NCBI RefSeq assembly: GCF_004522155.1
Contig: NZ_SDEA01000004.1
Span: forward strand, 186,001-250,000
Reading direction: 5' to 3'
Source: Paracoccus luteus
GTDB taxonomy: Bacteria > Pseudomonadota > Alphaproteobacteria > Rhodobacterales > Rhodobacteraceae
Length of the DNA stretch: 64,000 bases
Positions 27,261 to 37,197 of this stretch are shown here, piece after piece; the stretch's first letter is position 1, and the number at the start of each line of letters is the position of its first letter. The translations under genes and the position numbers were made by a program. The notes under the pieces were generated by a model. That model saw only the letters and a program-made list of their open reading frames with translations, searched no databases and was not told where the DNA came from.

Positions 27261-27288
27261 TTGATCGTTTCAGAAGAACGAATATCAT
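27261..27288 (+). promoter_or_regulatory. pirin promoter with internal inverted repeat
   Basis: TTGATC (27261-27266) and TATCAT (27283-27288) are 16 bases apart, a plausible housekeeping promoter 35 bases before the pirin start. Between the boxes lies TCGTT-N7-AACGA (27265-27281), a candidate operator. The same interval (27109-27322) must also hold the promoter of the divergent VOC-hydrolase operon, so one regulator could control both. Confidence 0.45.
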
Positions 27289-27322
27289 CCTGACTGCCCG
27301 CCATAGTCACAAGGATCGACAG

Positions 27323-28255
27323 ATGAGCTGGAACCCCGCATTCGAGCCCGGTTGCCCCGACGAGGTCGGCGTGGACGCCATCGAGACCCTGATCATCCCG
27401 CGCGCCCGCGACCTTGGCGGGTTCGAGGTGATGCGCGCCCTGCCCGCGCCGAAACGCCAGATGGTCGGCCCGTTCATTTTCTTCGACCAGGCCGGCCCGG
27501 CCGAGTTCCTGACCGGGCAGGGCATCGACGTCCGCCCGCATCCGCATATCGGCCTCGGGACCGTGACCTATCTCTATCGCGGCGACTTCCACCACCGCGA
27601 CAGCATTGGCAGCGATCAGGTGATCCTGCCGGGCGCGGTCAACTGGATGGTCGCGGGCAAGGGCGTCACCCATTCGGAACGCACCAGCGCCACGGGGCGG
27701 CAGGGACCGCACAGCCTCTATGGCATCCAGACCTGGATCGCCCTGCCCGAGGACCGTGAGGAGATGGAGCCGATCTTCGAGCATCATGGCGCGGGCGCGC
27801 TGCCGCAGATCACGGCCGACGGCGTCGATGCGCGCCTGATCCTGGGCACCGCCTATGGCGAGAAGGCGCCCGCGACGCTCTATTCCGAGACGTTCTATCT
27901 GGACGTGACGCTGATGCCCGGCGCGCGCTTTCCACTGCCCGACGATCACGAGGACCGCGGCCTTTATATCACCGAGGGATCGGTCAGCATCGCGGGGCAG
28001 CTGTTCGAGGCTGGCCAGATGATGGTCTTCCGCCCCGGCGACCGGATCACGGTGGCCGCCGGGCCGCAGGGCGCGCGGCTGATGGCGCTGGGGGGCGCGA
28101 CGCTGAACGGGCCGCGCCATATCTGGTGGAACTTCGTGTCCTCGTCGCGCGACCGGCTTCAGGCCGCCAAGGAGGAATGGCGCGCCGCCCGCTGGGGCGA
28201 GGGCCGGTTCGATCTGCCCCCGGACGACCGCGACGAGTTCATCCCGCTTCCCTGA
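27323..28255 (+). CDS. pirin family protein
   Basis: The 310 residues form a bicupin with the pirin metal signature: RPHPHIGLGTVTYLYRGDFHHRDS supplies the His ligands, and HSERTSATGRQG and LYGIQTWIALPE are standard downstream motifs. Some bacterial pirins act as quercetinases or redox-responsive regulators. Divergence from quinone-defence genes suggests a role with electron-rich aromatics, but that is inference. AAGGATC precedes the ATG. Confidence 0.93.
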   Translation: MSWNPAFEPGCPDEVGVDAIETLIIPRARDLGGFEVMRALPAPKRQMVGPFIFFDQAGPAEFLTGQGIDVRPHPHIGLGTVTYLYRGDFHHRDSIGSDQVILPGAVNWMVAGKGVTHSERTSATGRQGPHSLYGIQTWIALPEDREEMEPIFEHHGAGALPQITADGVDARLILGTAYGEKAPATLYSETFYLDVTLMPGARFPLPDDHEDRGLYITEGSVSIAGQLFEAGQMMVFRPGDRITVAAGPQGARLMALGGATLNGPRHIWWNFVSSSRDRLQAAKEEWRAARWGEGRFDLPPDDRDEFIPLP

Positions 28256-28405
28256 ACGCCAGGACCAGCCGCCGGCATCCCGCACGCGCGGCAGACCTGC
28301 CGCGGCTGGCAGCGGTCGGACGATGAGGCATCTTGGCCGGCTGAACAAATCAACGGGGCACGGAGCGGGGCGCACGAAGGCGCGCGCGGCGCAGGCCGCC
28401 ACGAC

Positions 28406-28434
28406 TTGAGACTGCGCCGCGTCGTCCCTATCTT
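28406..28434 (+). promoter_or_regulatory. promoter of the IscA/SufA-like gene
   Basis: TTGAGA (28406-28411) and TATCTT (28429-28434) are separated by exactly 17 bases and end 26 bases before the ATG. No Fur- or IscR-like site was recognised. Confidence 0.6.
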
Positions 28435-28460
28435 GAAGGGCAGCGCGAAAGGCCCCCCTC

Positions 28461-28826
28461 ATGTTCTCGATCCCCGGCAAGCCCCCCGTCAGCATCACCC
28501 CGGCCGCCGAGGCGCGCATCGCGCGGCTGATGGCCGAACGGCAGGCGCAGGGCCTGCGGATCGGCCTGAAAAAAGGCGGCTGCGCGGGCATGGAATACAC
28601 GATGGAACTGGCCGACGCGGCCTCCCCCGGCGACGAGGTCGTCGAACAGGGCGCCGCCCGCGTGCTGATCGCGCCCACCGCGCAGATGTTCCTGTTCGGC
28701 ACCCAGATCGACTATCAGACCGGGCTGCTGGACAGCGGGTTCAAGTTCGTGAACCCCAACGTCACCGACACCTGCGGCTGCGGCGAGTCGATCCGCTTCG
28801 AACCGATCGCGCCCGCCGCCGGTTGA
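28461..28826 (+). CDS. A-type iron-sulfur carrier (IscA/SufA/HesB family)
   Basis: The 121 residues show the three conserved cysteines of A-type carriers: KKGGCAGMEY in the first half and TCGCGES near the end. The body ITPAAEARIARLM and GFKFVNPNVTDTCG also fit. These proteins pass Fe-S clusters to apo-enzymes. It stands alone, away from a suf or isc operon, and has its own promoter. It would be a generalist carrier for the many Fe-S enzymes, including the Rieske hydroxylase, but a specific partner cannot be named. Confidence 0.93.
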   Translation: MFSIPGKPPVSITPAAEARIARLMAERQAQGLRIGLKKGGCAGMEYTMELADAASPGDEVVEQGAARVLIAPTAQMFLFGTQIDYQTGLLDSGFKFVNPNVTDTCGCGESIRFEPIAPAAG

Positions 28827-28908
28827 TTGACCCGCCGGCTGACGCCCCCTTGATCCGCCCCGCGCAGGCAGGCTAGGCCCGGCGGGCAGCCGAAGGGGAG
28901 AGATCACG

Positions 28909-29649
28909 ATGCGCAAGCTTGCCGCCGGAAACTGGAAGATGAACGGGTCGCTGGCCGGCCTTGGCGAACTGGATGCGCTGGCGGCGGCCTGCCCCGACGC
29001 CGCCTGCGAAATCCTGATCTGCCCGCCCGCGACGCTGATCCACCCGATGGTCGCGCGCATCAAGGGCGGCGGCATCGCGGTCGGCGGACAGGACTGCCAC
29101 GCAGCAGGCGCCGGCGCGCACACCGGCGACATCGCCGCCGAGCAGTTGCGCGACGCGGGCGCCACCCATGTCATCGTCGGCCATTCCGAACGCCGCGCCG
29201 ATCATGCCGAAACCGACACCGCCATCGCCGCCAAGGCGGCCGCTGCCCACCGCGCCGGGCTTTGCAGCATCGTCTGCGTGGGCGAGACCGAGGCGCAGCG
29301 CGACGCGGGCGAGACGCTGGACGTCATCGCGCGCCAGCTCGCCGGTTCGGTGCCGGACTGCGCCACCGCCGACAACACCGTCATCGCCTATGAACCGGTG
29401 TGGGCCATCGGCACCGGCCGCACGCCCTCCGACAACCAGATCGCCGAAGTCCACGCGGCGATGCGGGCGGCCCTGGTGGCGCGGTTCGGCGACGGGGCGG
29501 GCATGCGGCTGCTGTATGGCGGGTCGGTCAAGCCGTCGAACGCCGCCACGATCTTTGCCCTGCCCGACGTGGACGGGGCGCTGGTCGGCGGCGCCAGCCT
29601 GAAGGGTGCGGATTTCGCCCAGATCGTCGCGGCGCTGGACGCGGCCTGA
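28909..29649 (+). CDS. tpiA: triosephosphate isomerase
   Basis: The 246 residues carry all catalytic signatures: AAGNWKMNGS (Asn and Lys), VGHSERRA (electrophilic His), AYEPVWAIGTGR (base Glu) and LYGGSVKPSN (phosphate loop). It interconverts dihydroxyacetone phosphate and glyceraldehyde 3-phosphate in the cytoplasm. GGGGAGAG lies upstream of the ATG. A weak promoter TTGATC-18-TAGGCC (28850-28879) is possible. A hairpin follows the gene. Confidence 0.97.
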   Translation: MRKLAAGNWKMNGSLAGLGELDALAAACPDAACEILICPPATLIHPMVARIKGGGIAVGGQDCHAAGAGAHTGDIAAEQLRDAGATHVIVGHSERRADHAETDTAIAAKAAAAHRAGLCSIVCVGETEAQRDAGETLDVIARQLAGSVPDCATADNTVIAYEPVWAIGTGRTPSDNQIAEVHAAMRAALVARFGDGAGMRLLYGGSVKPSNAATIFALPDVDGALVGGASLKGADFAQIVAALDAA

Positions 29650-29666
29650 ACGGCAGCGGGCGGCAC

Positions 29667-29691
29667 GGCCGCAGCGTTCGGTTCTGCGGCC
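29667..29691 (+). terminator. tpiA terminator candidate
   Basis: GGCCGCAG (29667-29674) pairs with CTGCGGCC (29684-29691) over a nine-base loop, 17 bases after the tpiA stop. A C/T-rich tail follows. Confidence 0.5.
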
Positions 29692-29739
29692 CCTGCCCCT
29701 TCAAGTGGCGGTCCAACTGACCCCCGAGTTACTTTGATA

Positions 29740-29780
29740 GTCCAAAGCATCTGGACATTTCCGCCCTGCGCCCCTAGATT
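29740..29780 (+). promoter_or_regulatory. marR-RND operon promoter with overlapping operator
   Basis: GTCCA-N7-TGGAC (29740-29756) is a perfect inverted repeat. Its right arm overlaps TGGACA (29752-29757), which with TAGATT (29775-29780) forms a promoter with an exact 17-base spacer. A repressor bound here would block the -35 box. The first gene downstream is a MarR regulator, so autoregulation is the simplest reading. Confidence 0.6.
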
Positions 29781-29837
29781 TGCGCCCTTGGGGAGGCCGC
29801 AGCCGCGGCCCTGCCCCGGTTTCCGAAAGGCGAACGG

Positions 29838-30326
29838 GTGAAGACGGATTCGGACACCGCACGGCTTGAACGGGCGCTGTGGTCGCTGGTCATACGGTTC
29901 GGCAACCGCCGGATCGTGGCCGAGATCGCGGGCGGGACGGGCCACCGGCTGCCCGCCGGATCGTGGGCGCTGCTGGATTACGTCCACACGCTTGGCCCCA
30001 TGCGCATCAGCGACATCGCCGCGCTGCACGGGGTCGAGGTCTCGACCGTCACGCCCCGCCTGCAGACGCTCGAGGCCGCCGGCCTGATCGAGCGGCACCG
30101 CGACCCGGCCGACGGGCGCGTCTGGATGATCGCCATCGGCCGCGCGGGGCGCGAGGCGCTGGACCGCATCCACCGGGCGCGCGCCGACCTGATGGCACAG
30201 GCGCTGTGCCCCGACGACACCGCGCGGCTGCAATCGCTGGTGCCGATCATCGAACGCCTCTCTGACCATCTCAACGATCTGGCGCCCGTCCCCGAGGCCG
30301 CCGACAAGGAAGCGAGCCACACATGA
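29838..30326 (+). CDS. MarR-family transcriptional regulator
   Basis: The 162 residues include a winged helix (GPMRISDIAALHGVEVSTVTPRLQTLEAAGLIERHRDPADGR, read in parts) with the typical DGR wing. The start codon is GTG, preceded by GAAAGG. MarR proteins are dimeric repressors released by small phenolic or other ligands. It overlaps the efflux periplasmic-protein gene by four bases and sits just behind an operator-like repeat, so it probably represses the RND pump and itself. Confidence 0.9.
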   Translation: MKTDSDTARLERALWSLVIRFGNRRIVAEIAGGTGHRLPAGSWALLDYVHTLGPMRISDIAALHGVEVSTVTPRLQTLEAAGLIERHRDPADGRVWMIAIGRAGREALDRIHRARADLMAQALCPDDTARLQSLVPIIERLSDHLNDLAPVPEAADKEASHT

Positions 30327-31660
30327 CCAAACCCGTCCCCCGCCTGGCCGTCGTCGCCATGCTGATGTGCGGGCTGGCTGCCCCTGCCGGCGCCCAGCAA
30401 CCCGCGATGCCGCCGACGCCCGTCAGCGTGCAGACCGTGCAGACCGAGGCGCTGCCGATCATCAGCGAATTGCCGGGCCGCGTCTCGGCGACCCGGATTT
30501 CCGAAGTGCGGCCCCGCGTGTCGGGCATCCTGGAAGAGCGGGTGTTCGAGCAGGGCAGCGCCGTGAAGGAAGGCGACGTGCTATACCGCATCGATGCCGC
30601 CCCCTTCGAGGTGCAGGTCAGGGCGGCCGAGGCAGCGGTCGCGCGCGCCAGGGCCACGCTGGCCAGCGCCGAGGTCGAGCTGAGCCGCCAGACCGAACTG
30701 CGCGACCGCAACGTCGCCGCCGCCGTCGAGTTCGAGCGCGCCGAGACGGTCGTGCTGCAGGGCCAGGCCGACGTGGCGCTGGCCGAGGCGGCGCTGGCCG
30801 AGGCGCAGCTGAACCTGGATTACACGCAGGTGCGCGCGCCGATCAGCGGCACCATCGGCCGCGCCCTTGTGACCGAGGGCGCGCTGGTCAGCAGCGCCGG
30901 CCCGCATCTTGCGCTGATCCAGCAGCTTGATCCCGTCTATGCCGACTTTACCCAGTCCACGTCGGAACTGTTCCGCCTGCGCCGGGCGCTGGACGCGGGC
31001 GAACTGGCCGCCACCGCGCCCGGCGAGGCGACGGTGCAGCTGCTGTTCGACGACGGCAGCGCCTATGAGGAACTGGGCACGCTGCTGTTTTCCGAAGCCG
31101 CCGTGGACGAGACCACCGGCCAGGTCACGCTGCGGGGCCAGTTCCCCAACCCCGACGGCAAGCTGCTGCCGGGGCTGTATGTGCGCGTGCGCATCATCCA
31201 GGCGGTGAACGAACACGCGGTCGCGATCCCGCAAAAGGCGGTGCTGCGCGACGGGCGCGGCAACGCGCAGGTCTATGTGCTGAACGACGACAACACCGTC
31301 GATCTGCGGCCGGTCGAACTGGGCGCCACGCTCGAGGATCGCTGGCTGGTGCGAAGCGGGCTGGAAAGCGGCGACACGCTGGTCGTCGAAGGCGCGCAGA
31401 AGCTGTATCCGGGCGCGACCGTCGCGCCCGAGCCTGTGGCCCCGGCCGATCCGACGCCGACGCCCGCCGCGCCCGACGGCGCGGCAGCGCCCGCGACACC
31501 GGCGACCGATGCGCCGGATGCCGCCACGCCTGCGACCGATGCACCGGCCGCGCAACCCGCCCCGGCCCAACCTGCGACCGATGCGCCGGCCGATCCCGCT
31601 GCGCAACCCGCCCCCGATCAACCGTCGGACGAGGCGCCCGCGCCCGCCGCCGCGAACTGA
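30323..31660 (+). CDS. RND efflux periplasmic adaptor (AcrA/MexA type) with Ala/Pro-rich tail
   Basis: The 445 residues have a signal peptide (VVAMLMCGLAAPAGAQQ), a split lipoyl-like domain (RVSGILEERVFEQGSAVKEGDVLYRID in parts), a coiled-coil hairpin, and LNLDYTQVRAPISGTIGRALV, all standard for hexameric adaptors. No lipobox Cys is seen after the signal, unlike AcrA. After residue about 375 the chain becomes an approximately 70-residue tail of Ala, Pro, Asp and Thr with repeated PATDAP words, perhaps a periplasmic linker. It overlaps marR and is followed by the pump gene after 10 bases. Confidence 0.94.
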   Translation: MTKPVPRLAVVAMLMCGLAAPAGAQQPAMPPTPVSVQTVQTEALPIISELPGRVSATRISEVRPRVSGILEERVFEQGSAVKEGDVLYRIDAAPFEVQVRAAEAAVARARATLASAEVELSRQTELRDRNVAAAVEFERAETVVLQGQADVALAEAALAEAQLNLDYTQVRAPISGTIGRALVTEGALVSSAGPHLALIQQLDPVYADFTQSTSELFRLRRALDAGELAATAPGEATVQLLFDDGSAYEELGTLLFSEAAVDETTGQVTLRGQFPNPDGKLLPGLYVRVRIIQAVNEHAVAIPQKAVLRDGRGNAQVYVLNDDNTVDLRPVELGATLEDRWLVRSGLESGDTLVVEGAQKLYPGATVAPEPVAPADPTPTPAAPDGAAAPATPATDAPDAATPATDAPAAQPAPAQPATDAPADPAAQPAPDQPSDEAPAPAAAN

Positions 31661-31670
31661 GGGGCGGCAC

Positions 31671-34600
31671 ATGGCACAGCTGTTCATCGGCCGGCCCATC
31701 CTTGCATGGGTCATCGCCATCCTGATCTCGCTGGCGGGAATCCTCGCGCTGCCCGGCCTGCCGATCAGCCAGTATCCGTCCATCGCGCCGCCGCAGATCA
31801 CCGTGCGCGCGATGTATGTCGGCGCCTCGCCCGAGGAGATGTACGAGGGCGTGGCCCAGCCCATCGAAGAAGAGATGAACACCATCGACGGGATCCGGTA
31901 TTTCGAATCCACCTCGGACGCGTCGGGGATGATCACGATCACCGCCACCTTCGCCGCCGGGACCGAGATCGCGACCGCCTCCGTCGACATGCAGAACGCC
32001 GTCAGCCGGGTCGAGCCGCGCCTGCCGCGCTCGGTCGTGCAGAACGGCATCACCGTCCAGCAGGCCGGGTCGGGGTTCCTGATGATGGTCGCGCTGACCT
32101 CGTCGGACGGCACCCGCGACGAGGTCGATCTGGGCGACTATCTGACCCGCAACGTGCTGGGCGAACTGCGCCGGATCGAGGGCGTGGGCAACGCCCAGCT
32201 GTTCGCGGCCGGCCGCTCGATGCGGGTCTGGATCGACCCCGACAAGCTGACCGGCCTGAACCTGACCAGCGCCGATGTCACCAACGCGATCAACGCCCAG
32301 AACGCGCAGGTGGCCGCCGGCCAGATCGGCGCGGACCCGAACCCGATCAACCAGCAGCTGACCGCGACCGTGCTGGTCAAGGGGCAGCTGACCACGGCGG
32401 ACGAGTTCCGCAACATCGTCCTGCGGGCCAATCCCGACGGCTCGACCGTGCGGCTGGGCGATGTCGCGCAGGTGGAAGTGGGCAGCGAAAGCTATGGCTT
32501 TTCCTCGCGCCTGAACGGCCAGCCAAGCGCCGCGGTGGGCATCCAGCTGTCGCCGACGGGCAACGCGCTGGCGACCTCGTCCGAGGTGCGCGAGACGATG
32601 GCCGAGCTGGCGGCCTTTTTCCCGCCGGGCATCGACTATTCCATCCCCTATGACACCGCGCCCTTCGTCGAGAAGTCGATCTCGAAGGTGCTGGTGACGC
32701 TGATCGAGGCGGTGGCCCTGGTCTTTGTCGTGATGTTCATCTTCCTGCAGAACGTCCGCTATACGCTGATCCCGACGATGGTGGTGCCGGTCGCGCTGCT
32801 GGGGACGCTGGCGGTCATGTTCGCGGTCGGGTTTTCCGTCAACGTGCTGACCATGTTCGCGATGGTGCTGGCGATCGGCATCCTGGTCGACGACGCCATC
32901 GTCGTGGTCGAGAACGTCGAACGCATCATGGCGACCGAGGGCCTGCCCCCGCGCGAGGCGACGCGCAAGGCGATGGGCCAGATCACCGGGGCCATCGTCG
33001 GCATCTCGCTGGTGCTGTCGGCCGTGTTCATCCCGATGGCGTTCTTTCCCGGATCGTCGGGGATCATCTACCGCCAGTTCTCGCTGACGATGGTGGTGGC
33101 GATCCTGTTCTCGGCGTTCCTCGCGCTCAGCCTGACGCCGGCGCTGTGCGCCAGCTTCCTCAAGCCGATCGCCGCCGGGCACCATGAAAAGCGTGGCCGC
33201 TTCAGCCCGTTCGGGCTGTTCAACCGCGGCTTTGACGCGACCACGCGCGGCTATACCGGCGCCGTCCGGCGGATGACCGGGCGCAGCGGGCTGGTGATGG
33301 TCGTCTATCTGGGGATCGTGGGCGCGATGGCCTACGGGTTCTCGGGGCTGCCCAGCTCGTTCCTGCCGAACGAGGACCAGGGCTTCATCCTCGTGGACCT
33401 GCAGACCCCGCCCGCCGCATCCGCCAACCGCACGGACGAGGCGATCGTGAAGGCCGAGCAGATCTTCGGCAGCCACGAGGGCGTCGAGAACGTCGTCGCC
33501 ATCCGCGGCTTCAGCTTCTCGGGGTCGGGCACCAACGCGGCGCTGATGTTCGTCACGCTGAAGGACTGGGCCGAACGCGACCAGTCGGCGCAGGAAATCG
33601 CGGACTGGGCCAACGGGCAGCTGTTCGGCATCAAGGACGTCCGCGCATTCGCACTGTCGCCGCCCCCGATCCAGGGCCTGGGCAGCGCGGGGGGCTTCAG
33701 CTTCCGCCTGCAGGACCGTGGCGGCAACGGCCAGCTTGCCCTGCAGGCCGCCACCCAGCAGCTGATCGACGAGGCGACCGCAACCGGCGTCGTCGTGGGC
33801 GCCCGCGTCGAGGGGCTGCCGGCGGCCGCGCAGGTGATCCTGACCATCGACCGCGAAAAGGCCAACACCTTCGGCGTGACCTTCGCCGACATCAACGCCA
33901 CGATCTCGCACAACCTTGCGTCGTCCTATGTCAACGACTTCCCGAACCAGGGGCGGCTGCAGCGCGTCGTGGTGCAGGCGGGCGAAACGGCGCGCATGGC
34001 GGCCGAGGATCTGCTGGACCTGACCGTGCGCAACGTGAACGGCGGGATGGTCCCCTTTTCGTCCTTTGCGACCGTGCACTGGCAGAACGGGCCGACGCAG
34101 GTCGTGGGCTACAACGGCTATCCGGCCGCCCGCATCTCGGGCAACGCCGGGCCGGGGTTCACCACCGGCGAGGCGATGGCCGAGATCGAGCGCCTCGCCC
34201 AGACGCTGCCGCAGGGCTTTGGCTATGAATGGACCGGCCAGTCGCTGGAGGAGATCGAGGCCGGCGCGCAGGAAGGGCTGCTCTATGCGCTCAGCATCGT
34301 GCTTGTGTTCCTGCTGCTGGCCGGGCTTTACGAAAGCTGGTCGATCCCGCTGTCGGTCATGCTGGCCGTGCCCCTTGGCGTGGCGGGCAGCGTGGCGGCC
34401 GCGTGGCTGGCGGGCCTGCCGAACGACATCTATTTCAAGGTGGGCCTGATCACGATCATGGGCCTGGCGGCCAAGAACGCCATCCTGATCGTCGAGTTCG
34501 CCAAGGAACTGTGGGCGCAGGGCCAGTCACTGCGGGACGCCGCGCTTGAGGCCGCGAAGCTGCGGTTCCGGCCGATCCTGATGACCTCGCTGGCGTTCAC

Positions 34601-34811
34601 GCTGGGCGTGGTGCCGCTGGCCACGGCGACGGGCGCAAGCTCGGCCAGCCAGAACGCCATCGGCATCGGGGTCATCGGCGGCATGATCGCGGCGACCGTG
34701 TTCTCGGTCTTCTTCGTGCCGGTGTTCTTCGTGTGGGTGCTGCGGCTGTTCGGGCGCAAGAAGCCCGCGGCCCACGCCCCCGTCGAGGCGACACCCGCGC
34801 CAAGGACGTAG
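31671..34811 (+). CDS. RND multidrug efflux permease (AcrB/MexB type)
   Basis: The 1046 residues match the HAE1 family. The proton relay is visible: the Asp pair in [16 protein letters not shown] (TM4) and Lys in [16 protein letters not shown] (TM10). Entry motifs ([28 protein letters not shown]) and the [18 protein letters not shown] loop are typical. It is a trimeric inner-membrane drug/proton antiporter working with the adaptor encoded just before it. No TolC-type outer-membrane gene follows, so a shared channel from elsewhere is needed. Substrates cannot be read, but MarR control suggests phenolic or aromatic compounds. Confidence 0.97.
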   Translation: MAQLFIGRPILAWVIAILISLAGILALPGLPISQYPSIAPPQITVRAMYVGASPEEMYEGVAQPIEEEMNTIDGIRYFESTSDASGMITITATFAAGTEIATASVDMQNAVSRVEPRLPRSVVQNGITVQQAGSGFLMMVALTSSDGTRDEVDLGDYLTRNVLGELRRIEGVGNAQLFAAGRSMRVWIDPDKLTGLNLTSADVTNAINAQNAQVAAGQIGADPNPINQQLTATVLVKGQLTTADEFRNIVLRANPDGSTVRLGDVAQVEVGSESYGFSSRLNGQPSAAVGIQLSPTGNALATSSEVRETMAELAAFFPPGIDYSIPYDTAPFVEKSISKVLVTLIEAVALVFVVMFIFLQNVRYTLIPTMVVPVALLGTLAVMFAVGFSVNVLTMFAMVLAIGILVDDAIVVVENVERIMATEGLPPREATRKAMGQITGAIVGISLVLSAVFIPMAFFPGSSGIIYRQFSLTMVVAILFSAFLALSLTPALCASFLKPIAAGHHEKRGRFSPFGLFNRGFDATTRGYTGAVRRMTGRSGLVMVVYLGIVGAMAYGFSGLPSSFLPNEDQGFILVDLQTPPAASANRTDEAIVKAEQIFGSHEGVENVVAIRGFSFSGSGTNAALMFVTLKDWAERDQSAQEIADWANGQLFGIKDVRAFALSPPPIQGLGSAGGFSFRLQDRGGNGQLALQAATQQLIDEATATGVVVGARVEGLPAAAQVILTIDREKANTFGVTFADINATISHNLASSYVNDFPNQGRLQRVVVQAGETARMAAEDLLDLTVRNVNGGMVPFSSFATVHWQNGPTQVVGYNGYPAARISGNAGPGFTTGEAMAEIERLAQTLPQGFGYEWTGQSLEEIEAGAQEGLLYALSIVLVFLLLAGLYESWSIPLSVMLAVPLGVAGSVAAAWLAGLPNDIYFKVGLITIMGLAAKNAILIVEFAKELWAQGQSLRDAALEAAKLRFRPILMTSLAFTLGVVPLATATGASSASQNAIGIGVIGGMIAATVFSVFFVPVFFVWVLRLFGRKKPAAHAPVEATPAPRT

Positions 34812-34833
34812 GCGCAGCGGGCGGACGAAAGGC

Positions 34834-34867
34834 AAAAGGCGCGCCGGGGAAACCCGGCGCGCCTTTT
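34834..34867 (+). terminator. efflux operon terminator
   Basis: A perfect 15-base stem, AAAAGGCGCGCCGGG (34834-34848) with CCCGGCGCGCCTTTT (34853-34867), is closed by a GAAA tetraloop. T4 follows the GC stem on the plus strand and A4 gives the mirror image, so it can act in both directions and also stop transcripts coming leftward through the tRNA. Confidence 0.92.
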
Positions 34868-34938
34868 CCATGGGTTTCCACCCAGCCAGGCGGCGGTCGG
34901 ACCGCGCCGCCGAAACATGCCGCATCTGTCTGGAACAT

Positions 34939-35015
34939 TGGTCGGGGCGAGAGGATTCGAACCTCCGGCCTACGGTACCCAAAACCGTCGCGCTACCAGG
35001 CTGCGCCACGCCCCG
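34939..35015 (-). tRNA. tRNA-Pro (anticodon UGG)
   Basis: The 77-base minus-strand gene has a seven-pair acceptor stem (CGGGGCG/CGCCCCG), discriminator A and an encoded CCA end. The D arm contains AGCCTGGTAGCGC, the anticodon stem ACGGT/ACCGT holds the loop TTTGGGT (anticodon TGG), and the T arm is GGAGGTTCGAATCCTC. All four arms fold, so the gene appears intact. Confidence 0.97.
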
Positions 35016-35063
35016 GACCGCCGCCCTTTTAGGCGGGGTGCGCGCGGTCGGAAAGCGGAAACT

Positions 35064-35588
35064 TCACCGACAGGGCGCGACCGCGCCTTGCTGGGGAACG
35101 GACGGGTGGGCCAGCCTTGCGCCGGGGGTCAGGGCCAGCCGCGCGGCCTCGCCCCCGGCGAGTTCCAGGACCAGCAGCCGGTCGGGATCGGGATCGTCCG
35201 CTGCCGCGCCGAAGATCGGCGTCAGATCGTGCGGCCGGGCCTTGGCATGGATGCGGCGCAGGACGCCGGTCGCGTCAAAGAACAGCATGTCCAGCGGGAT
35301 CAGCGTGTTCTTCATCCAGAACGCCGTCGGCTGCGGCGTCTCATAGACGAACAGCATGCCCTGTCCCTGCGGCAGCGCCTCGCGTCCCATCAGCCCTTGC
35401 GCGCGGGCCTGCGGCGTGTCGGCGATCTCGACCGCGATCTGCGCCAGCGGGGTGTCCCCGGTCGGGGGCAGGATCGTCGCGGTGCCGGGCGCGCAGACCG
35501 TCGCCGCGGCGGCCGGTCCCGCGGCCGCCAGCGCCAGGGCGGCCGCGGCCGCGTTTGCCCGCATCCGGGAAAAGCAAGTCATCTGCAT
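35064..35588 (-). CDS. DUF192 family periplasmic protein
   Basis: The 174 residues have a signal peptide (Ala-rich, ending [10 protein letters not shown]) followed by the compact DUF192 fold: [24 protein letters not shown], then [19 protein letters not shown], and [11 protein letters not shown] near the end. The family is widespread and of unknown function. AGGGG about eight bases upstream favours the ATG at MQMTCF. An ATG two codons later is nearly as good. Confidence 0.88.
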   Translation of the reverse strand: MQMTCFSRMRANAAAAALALAAAGPAAAATVCAPGTATILPPTGDTPLAQIAVEIADTPQARAQGLMGREALPQGQGMLFVYETPQPTAFWMKNTLIPLDMLFFDATGVLRRIHAKARPHDLTPIFGAAADDPDPDRLLVLELAGGEAARLALTPGARLAHPSVPQQGAVAPCR

Positions 35589-35656
35589 CGCCGCGTCCCC
35601 TGCCCTGCTGCCTTGCGCGCAAGCCTGACCGGGCGGGCGCGCAAACGCAATCACCC

Positions 35657-36262
35657 TCAGGGCTGCAGGCGCGTGACCGTCCACGGCGCGCCCGGCCTTT
35701 CGCGCCGCCACTGGAAGCGGTCGTGCAGGCGAAAGGCGCCGTCGGCCCAGAACTCGATCTGGACGGGCGTGATGCGGAACCCGCCCCAGAACGGCGGCCG
35801 CGGCGGGTTCAGCCCGTGACGCAGACCCTGTCGCGCCACCTCGGCCACCAGCGCCGCGCGGCTTTCCAGCGGCTGGCTTTGCCGGCTGGACCACGCGCCG
35901 ATCCGCGATTGCAGCGCGCGGCTGGCGTAATAGGCGTCCGCCTCGGCGCCCTCGGCCCGCGCGACGGGGCCGCGCACACGGATCTGGCGGCGCAGCGATT
36001 TCCAGTGCATCACAAAGGCCGCATTGCCCGACGCCGCGATCTGGCGGCCCTTGGCGCTGTCATAGTTCGTATAGAACACGAATGCGCCCGGCTCGATGTC
36101 CTTCAGCAGCACCATGCGCACGTCGGGCATGCCGTCCGCGTCCACGGTCGCCAGCGCGATGGCGTTCGGATCGTTCGGCTCGGCCGCCTGCGCCTCGGCC
36201 AGCCACGCGCGGGCAAGGGCGAAGGGATCGTCGCCGGCGAACAATGCTTCTTGGTCGGTCAT
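35657..36262 (-). CDS. pdxH: pyridoxamine 5'-phosphate oxidase
   Basis: The 201 residues include the FMN-binding stretch [26 protein letters not shown] (in parts), [18 protein letters not shown], and the terminal W..RLQP end common to PdxH. It oxidises pyridoxine or pyridoxamine 5'-phosphate to pyridoxal phosphate with FMN and oxygen. It is divergent from fabI over 62 bases. Normal length and every core motif are present. Confidence 0.96.
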   Translation of the reverse strand: MTDQEALFAGDDPFALARAWLAEAQAAEPNDPNAIALATVDADGMPDVRMVLLKDIEPGAFVFYTNYDSAKGRQIAASGNAAFVMHWKSLRRQIRVRGPVARAEGAEADAYYASRALQSRIGAWSSRQSQPLESRAALVAEVARQGLRHGLNPPRPPFWGGFRITPVQIEFWADGAFRLHDRFQWRRERPGAPWTVTRLQP

Positions 36263-36324
36263 CTTGATGCCCCGCTGGCTTTGCCCTAATCCTCACCAAA
36301 GGTTGAAGACGCGGGGATCATTGC

Positions 36325-37164
36325 ATGTCAAGCGGACGGACGGACGGCGGGCTGATGGCCGGCAAGCGCGGGCTGATCATGGGGCTGGCCAACGACAAGT
36401 CGCTTGCCTGGGGCATCGCCCGCGCGCTGGCCGCCCAAGGCGCGGAACTGGCCTTTTCCTATCAGGGCGAGGCGTTGAAAAAGCGCGTGGCGCCGCTGGC
36501 GCAGCAGCTGGGGTCCAACACCGTCCTGCCGTGCGACGTGGCCGACATGGCGTCGGTCGATGCGCTGTTCACCGCCCTGCGGGACCAGTGGGGACAGCTT
36601 GATTTCCTGGTCCACGCCATCGGCTTTTCCGACAAGGAGGAGCTGCGCGGCCGTTATGTCGACACCACGCGCGACAACTTCATGATGACGATGGACATCT
36701 CGGTCTATTCGTTCACCGCCGTGGCGCAGCGCGCAGCGGCCCTGATGCGCGATGGCGGCAGCCTGCTGACCCTGACCTATTACGGCGCGGAACGGGTGAT
36801 GCCGCATTACAACGTCATGGGGGTGGCGAAAGCCGCGCTCGAGGCGTCGGTGCGCTATCTGGCCGAGGATCTGGGCAAGGACGGCATCCGCGTGAACGCG
36901 ATCAGCGCGGGGCCGATCAAGACGCTGGCGTCGTCGGGGATCGGCGATTTCCGCTATATCCTGAAATGGAACGAGCTGAACTCGCCCCTGCGCCGCAACG
37001 TCACGACCGAGGACGTGGGCAAGTCGGCGCTGTATCTGCTGTCCGACCTCGGCAGCGGCGTCACCGGCGAGACGCATCACGTCGATGCGGGCTATCATAT
37101 CGTCGGCATGAAAGCGGTGGACGCGCCCGACATCGACGCCGTCACCAACCGCAAGGCCGACTGA
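36325..37164 (+). CDS. fabI: enoyl-[acyl-carrier-protein] reductase [NADH]
   Basis: The 279-residue short-chain reductase has the FabI nucleotide motif [20 protein letters not shown] and the catalytic Tyr and Lys in [21 protein letters not shown]. It completes each cycle of fatty-acid elongation and is the target of triclosan-type inhibitors. The 10-residue leader before [10 protein letters not shown] may or may not be translated, since a second ATG lies there. A LysE-type exporter follows on the same strand. Confidence 0.96.
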   Translation: MSSGRTDGGLMAGKRGLIMGLANDKSLAWGIARALAAQGAELAFSYQGEALKKRVAPLAQQLGSNTVLPCDVADMASVDALFTALRDQWGQLDFLVHAIGFSDKEELRGRYVDTTRDNFMMTMDISVYSFTAVAQRAAALMRDGGSLLTLTYYGAERVMPHYNVMGVAKAALEASVRYLAEDLGKDGIRVNAISAGPIKTLASSGIGDFRYILKWNELNSPLRRNVTTEDVGKSALYLLSDLGSGVTGETHHVDAGYHIVGMKAVDAPDIDAVTNRKAD

Positions 37165-37197
37165 CGCCGGTCCGCGCAGCACCCCGAAGGCCCCGCG

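Noticed and set aside
31194..34079. 961-codon minus-strand frame opposite the RND pump
   Set aside because: Composition (His, Arg, Asp, Gln) is typical of antisense of a membrane protein and has no start signal or domain. The plus-strand pump is unambiguous.
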